Shown here: one piece after another, positions 6,515 to 9,423 of the stretch
How positions within the stretch are numbered: position 1 is the stretch's first letter
How the letters are laid out: each line of letters opens with the position of its first letter
Assembly: GCA_946885925.1 (NCBI GenBank)
Contig: CAMPHP010000073.1
Coordinates: forward strand, 1-9,423
DNA: 9,423 bases
Direction of reading: 5' to 3'
Source: an uncultured Litorilinea sp.
GTDB taxonomy: Bacteria > Chloroflexota > Anaerolineae > Caldilineales > Caldilineaceae
Translations under genes and position numbers: made by a program
The notes under the pieces: model-generated
Told to the model about the DNA's origin: nothing
Databases searched by the model: none
The model's input: the letters and a program-made list of their open reading frames with translations, nothing else

Positions 6515-6561
6515 GATACTCCTGCGCAAGTTGGTTCTTCCGTAGCTTGCGCAGGAGTATC
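6515..6561 (+). repeat. Perfect 16-bp inverted repeat (intercistronic hairpin)
   Basis: GATACTCCTGCGCAAG (6515-6530) and CTTGCGCAGGAGTATC (6546-6561) are exact reverse complements around a 15-base loop. It begins 31 bp after the stop of the binding-protein gene. No T run follows, so it is not a classical intrinsic terminator. Hairpins at this place in importer operons commonly protect the binding-protein mRNA and let it be expressed above the permeases; that role is inferred here. Confidence 0.8.
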
Positions 6562-6565
6562 CCTT

Positions 6566-6597
6566 GAGTCAATCATCTGGATCCACCAGGATGACTC
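6566..6597 (+). repeat. Second, weaker intercistronic hairpin
   Basis: GAGTCA (6566-6571) pairs exactly with TGACTC (6592-6597). Inside, TCTGG (6576-6580) pairs with CCAGGA (6586-6591) with one bulged G and a 5-base loop. It starts 5 bp after the first hairpin and ends 28 bp before the permease ribosome binding site. No T run follows. Confidence 0.5.
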
Positions 6598-6625
6598 GCC
6601 GGATTTCTACATGCCCGTAATCACC

Positions 6626-6630
6626 AGGAG
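6626..6630 (+). promoter_or_regulatory. Ribosome binding site that fixes the start of the first permease
   Basis: AGGAG is 7 bases before the ATG at 6638. The upstream in-frame ATG at 6611 lacks a comparable site, and its extra nine residues would contain the ribosome binding site. Confidence 0.75.
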
Positions 6631-6637
6631 AAAGTTG

Positions 6638-7561
6638 ATGCAACGATTGGCTTCACCGCACAGATCCGGATGGACACTGCGAGAAAGGCAGGAATTCATC
6701 AAGGGGTTGGCCTATATCTCGCCGTGGCTCATCGGCTTTCTGGCCTTTATCGCCTATCCGGTTGGGGCAGCGCTCTACTACAGCCTAAGCTCCTATGATT
6801 TGCTACGCCCGCCGGAGTTCATCGGCCTCGCCAACTACTATGAGATCTTCTTTGAGGATGAGTTCATTCCCAAAGTGCTGTACAACACGATCTACTATGT
6901 GCTGCTTGGTGTTCCCGCTGGCATTGTGACCGCCTTTCTGTTGGCCTGCCTGCTCAACACCAATATGGTTGGCCGTCCCTTCTTTCGCACGCTCTTTTTT
7001 ATCCCATCAATTGTGCCGGTGGTCTCCTCCGCCATGGTCTGGCTGTGGGTCTTCAATACGCAATATGGGGTAATCAACATGTTCTTAGTTAGCCGGGGAC
7101 TGCCCGCGATTCCCTTCTTGTCCAGCCCGGATTTGGCGAAACTTTCGCTCATCATCATCCACTGTTGGTCAAGCGGCGGCGCGATGATCATCTTCTTGGC
7201 TGCACTCCAAGACGTACCCAAGCATCTCTACGATGCCGCCACCGTTGACGGAGCAGGCGCGTGGAGCCGCTTTCGTCACATTACGATTCCCATGTGTACA
7301 CCAGCGATCTTGTTCAATCTGCTTACGGGTGTAATCGGAGCCTTTCAATACTTCACCTTCGCCTGGATCTTAACCCAGGGAGGCCCCAACCGCGCGACTG
7401 AGTTCTATTCAGTCTACCTCTATCGCAATGCCTTCTCTTTCCTCAAAATGGGCTATGCCTCCGCGCTGGCTTGGGTGCTATTCCTGATCGTTATGGTGTT
7501 TACGCTGCTTATCTTCCGCAGTTCGGCACGCTGGGTCTATTATGGCGGAACCAGCAACTAG
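6638..7561 (+). CDS. ABC transporter permease, MalF/UgpA type
   Basis: Inner-membrane subunit of a CUT1 importer, 307 aa. Six hydrophobic segments are seen (about 28-49, 83-107, 116-140, 168-190, 219-245, 271-294). The cytoplasmic coupling loop before the fifth has the EAA-type motif LYDAATVDGAGAWSRFRHIT (residues 197-216), which docks to the ATPase. The N-terminal cytoplasmic stretch is short and basic. The ending RWVYYGG is usual for the family. The second permease starts 15 bp after its stop, and together they should form the heterodimeric channel served by the binding protein upstream. Orthology to a named sugar transporter is not claimed. No sign of frameshift or truncation. Confidence 0.94.
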   Translation: MQRLASPHRSGWTLRERQEFIKGLAYISPWLIGFLAFIAYPVGAALYYSLSSYDLLRPPEFIGLANYYEIFFEDEFIPKVLYNTIYYVLLGVPAGIVTAFLLACLLNTNMVGRPFFRTLFFIPSIVPVVSSAMVWLWVFNTQYGVINMFLVSRGLPAIPFLSSPDLAKLSLIIIHCWSSGGAMIIFLAALQDVPKHLYDAATVDGAGAWSRFRHITIPMCTPAILFNLLTGVIGAFQYFTFAWILTQGGPNRATEFYSVYLYRNAFSFLKMGYASALAWVLFLIVMVFTLLIFRSSARWVYYGGTSN

Positions 7562-7576
7562 ACAAGGCCCAATCCC

Positions 7577-8485
7577 ATGATGCAAACGACACAAAGTATA
7601 ACCAAGAGTAATGCGCTGACACAGGCGACAGGAATCCGCATCCATCTTGACAAAGTGAGGCGCATGGGCGGATGGCTCTTATTCTACCTCCTGCTCATCG
7701 GGCTTTCCCTGGTCTTTGCCATGCCTTTAATCTGGGCCTTGTCAACCTCCTTAAAGACTGAGCCACAGGTTTACGTCGTGCCACCCATTTGGATTCCCAA
7801 TCCAATTCAGTGGGAAAACTATCCAAATGCCCTAACCCGTGTTCCATTCTTTCGCTATATGATGAACACGCTGAGAATCGCCATTCCCTCTGTATTCGGC
7901 ACTGTACTCTCCTGCACCTTGGCGGCCTATGGCTTTTCTCGTATCCAATGGCGCTATCGCGAGCTCTTCTTTTTCCTCTGTATCTCGACCATGATGATTC
8001 CCTATCAGGTGACCATGGTTCCCCTGTTTGTCATCTTTAAGAATCTGGGATGGATCAACACCTATCTCCCCCTGGTCGTGCCCGCCTTTTTTGGCAATGC
8101 CTACTACATCTTTCTCCTACGCCAATTCCTCTTGACCATCCCGCAGGAACTCTCGGATGCTGCCCGCGTGGATGGCTGCTCCGACTGGACCATTTTGACC
8201 AGGATCATCATACCACTCAGTGTCCCGGCAATAGCCGTAGTTGCGCTACTCCACTTCTTGTTCGCCTGGAACGACTATCTAGGGCCGCTGCTCTATGTCG
8301 GTCGCGACGATCTATTTACGGTAGCCTTGGGCCTAGCGCGCTTCCAAGCGGGAGGCCATTCGCAGGCAAACTGGTCGTACTTGATGGCAGCCAGTGTTGC
8401 CACGATTGTGCCTGCTCTACTATTATTCTTCTTCACACAAAAGACCTTTATTGAGGGCATTACCCTCTCTGGGATTAAAGGCTAA
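7577..8485 (+). CDS. ABC transporter permease, MalG/UgpE type
   Basis: Second channel subunit of the importer, 302 aa. The first about 30 residues are polar and cytoplasmic. Six hydrophobic segments follow (about 32-55, 97-120, 130-154, 161-182, 207-230, 266-288). The coupling loop motif is ELSDAARVDGCSDWTILTRI (191-210), followed by IPLSVPAIAVVALLHFLFAW and NDYLGPLLY, the strongly conserved signature of the MalG branch; the end FIEGITLSGIKG is also typical. The ATG at 7577 is followed by another at 7580. AAGG at 7564-7567 is a weak ribosome binding site, so translation may depend on coupling with the first permease. The stop codon overlaps the start of the nitrilase gene (TAATG). The ATPase that must drive transport is not in the window and is either further downstream or a shared one elsewhere. 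Confidence 0.94.
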   Translation: MMQTTQSITKSNALTQATGIRIHLDKVRRMGGWLLFYLLLIGLSLVFAMPLIWALSTSLKTEPQVYVVPPIWIPNPIQWENYPNALTRVPFFRYMMNTLRIAIPSVFGTVLSCTLAAYGFSRIQWRYRELFFFLCISTMMIPYQVTMVPLFVIFKNLGWINTYLPLVVPAFFGNAYYIFLLRQFLLTIPQELSDAARVDGCSDWTILTRIIIPLSVPAIAVVALLHFLFAWNDYLGPLLYVGRDDLFTVALGLARFQAGGHSQANWSYLMAASVATIVPALLLFFFTQKTFIEGITLSGIKG

Positions 8486-9372
8486 TGGCAACCATCTTAA
8501 ATTCAGCTACAGGCAATTCAGCTAAAGTCAAGATCTCCGTCTATCAAGGCAGGTGTACGGATGATGTCGAGCAGAATCTCAACCGCGTCTACCAGATCAT
8601 TGATGAAGCGGGGACGGGTGGAAGTGACTTCCTCTGTGTGCCAGAAGGTTACCTCTCGAACTACAAGCGCGAATTGGCGTTGCGCCTGGACGATGAACGC
8701 GTGCAGGCGCTGATTGCCTATACGGCTCGTTACGATATGGTTGTGATCGTGGGGCTTTCGGAGCTAGAGAAAAAGCAGGAGCAAGAATGCGTCTATAACA
8801 CTGCATTGGTGCTCTATCAGGGGCGTCAATTGGGCAAGTACAGAAAGACCATGCTGACTGGGTATGATCGAAAAATCTTTGACGCCGACTATGAGCTACC
8901 GATCTTTGAGGCCAAGGGCATTCCCTTTGGTGTGATCATCTGCCATGATTCATCCTTCGTTGAGCCAGCCTTAACCATGCAATGGAAGGGGGCGCGGCTA
9001 CTCTTTACCCCGCACTACAACCTGATTCCATATGAACAGATGGATGAGCACAGAACCCTGGTGCACAACAACCATGTTGGGCTGTCGGCATTGTTGCAGA
9101 TGGTAGTGGCGCGTGCTAACACTGTCGGTTGGAACGAAAAACAGTTGGGCTATGGCGATAGCCTCATCATGTCGCCGCTGGGTGTTCCCGTAGCCACAGC
9201 ACCCTTGTTTCAAGAGACACTCATCTCAGCCGAATTCGACCGGTCACTCTTTGAGGAGGAAAGCTGGCGGCGGCGGCAAGAAGTTCCTCTCGAAGTATGC
9301 CAGCAATTATGGGAGGCTTCCCAACAAGTTGCCGAACCAAGAAACGATCACCTCTTCTTCCCTGGACGTTAA
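8485..9372 (+). CDS. Nitrilase-superfamily carbon-nitrogen hydrolase
   Basis: Cytoplasmic hydrolase of 295 aa, full length for the superfamily, which attacks amide, nitrile or carbamoyl C-N bonds through a thioester with a catalytic cysteine. The catalytic set is present: Glu54 in VPEGYLSN, Lys121 in KYRKTMLTG, and Cys153 in GVIICHDSSF. The second conserved Glu is probably E189 or a neighbour in the HYNLIPYEQMDEH segment (177-189). VVARANTVGW and GDSLIMSPLG(V)PVA also fit. The first about 14 residues (ATILNSATGNSAKV) are polar and look like an extension before the usual KISVYQG start, but no other start codon is nearby. The ATG overlaps the stop of the permease gene by one base, and AAAGG sits 3 bases upstream, so translation is probably coupled. 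It is likely to process what the importer brings in. The subfamily (amidase, carbamoylase or nitrilase proper) cannot be decided by eye. Confidence 0.92.
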   Translation: MATILNSATGNSAKVKISVYQGRCTDDVEQNLNRVYQIIDEAGTGGSDFLCVPEGYLSNYKRELALRLDDERVQALIAYTARYDMVVIVGLSELEKKQEQECVYNTALVLYQGRQLGKYRKTMLTGYDRKIFDADYELPIFEAKGIPFGVIICHDSSFVEPALTMQWKGARLLFTPHYNLIPYEQMDEHRTLVHNNHVGLSALLQMVVARANTVGWNEKQLGYGDSLIMSPLGVPVATAPLFQETLISAEFDRSLFEEESWRRRQEVPLEVCQQLWEASQQVAEPRNDHLFFPGR

Positions 9373-9374
9373 AA

Positions 9375-9410
9375 CTGGACTATACTTGTGTCGAAACAGA
9401 TGTATTCCAG
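9375..9410 (+). repeat. Imperfect hairpin between the nitrilase gene and the next gene
   Basis: CTGGA (9375-9379) pairs with TCCAG (9406-9410), and ATAC (9382-9385) with GTAT (9402-9405) across a two-base bulge. The right arm touches the ribosome binding site of the next gene, so folding could reduce its translation. Stability was not computed. Confidence 0.3.
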
Positions 9411-9423
9411 GGAGGAGTAAATG
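9409..9423 (+). CDS. Ribosome binding site and start codon of a further downstream gene (cut by window end)
   Basis: AGGGAGGAG at 9409-9417 is a very strong ribosome binding site, and the final three bases of the window (9421-9423) are an ATG with 5 bases between AGGGAGG and the start. Only the start codon is visible, so the product is unknown. The same direction and the 48-bp gap after the nitrilase suggest that it belongs to the same operon. Confidence 0.6.

Noticed and set aside
6611..6637. Upstream ATG start for the first permease
   Set aside because: The AGGAG at 6626-6630 is inside this extension and is placed correctly for the ATG at 6638.
8050..8454. Overlapping plus-strand frame of 134 codons inside the second permease gene
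   Set aside because: It is an alternative frame of a clearly coding permease, with no ribosome binding site or domain signal.
9381..9386. TATACT as a separate promoter for the gene starting at 9421
   Set aside because: No -35 match 17 bp upstream (TTCCCT) and no TGn extension; operon read-through is the simpler explanation.

Overview
The window looks like a piece of a Chloroflexota chromosome (Caldilineae/Anaerolineae-like). I infer this from recognised protein styles, not from a search. The substrate-binding lipoprotein has a twin-arginine signal plus lipobox typical of that group. The response regulator carries an N-terminal sigma-like helix-turn-helix and a C-terminal receiver, and the hybrid kinase has a 6-TM input region. 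No rRNA, tRNA, CRISPR array, transposase or IS was seen.

Left part (1-1344, + strand): the C-terminal two thirds of a radical SAM protein of the B12-binding type, without its cluster-binding CxxxCxxC segment and with an in-frame TGA just upstream (32-34). It is followed by two small unassigned proteins (68 and 99 aa) in a tight run. A perfect 14-bp tandem duplication sits on the stop codon of the radical SAM gene.

Middle (1443-4827): two signalling genes that face each other. One is a 752-aa membrane hybrid histidine kinase (6 TM, coiled coil, HisKA, HATPase, degenerate receiver, second receiver). The other is a minus-strand 397-aa regulator (sigma-like HTH, ghost HATPase-like module, intact C-terminal receiver). 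Their 3' coding ends overlap tail to tail by 68 bp. A 298-bp divergent intergenic region (4828-5125) separates the regulator from the transporter operon. It holds tandem TGGCCG-type repeats, a 38-bp imperfect palindrome that contains an extended -10 element, and a 25-bp near-perfect palindrome shortly before the ribosome binding site.

Right part (5126-9423, + strand): a CUT1-type ABC importer operon with a Tat-type lipoprotein binding protein, two tandem hairpins in the 153-bp gap, and two permeases. A nitrilase-superfamily hydrolase follows, its start codon overlapping the stop of the second permease (TAATG). A strong ribosome binding site and the ATG of one more gene lie at the very end. 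No ATPase subunit is present in the window.

Working model (inference): the kinase/regulator pair controls uptake of a substrate through the divergent promoter, and the co-transcribed amidase/nitrilase-type enzyme processes that substrate. The substrate is therefore more likely to carry an amide, nitrile, carbamoyl or similar C-N group than to be a plain sugar. The most unusual elements are the nitrilase built into a CUT1-type operon, the architecture of the two regulators, and the palindromes around the divergent promoter.
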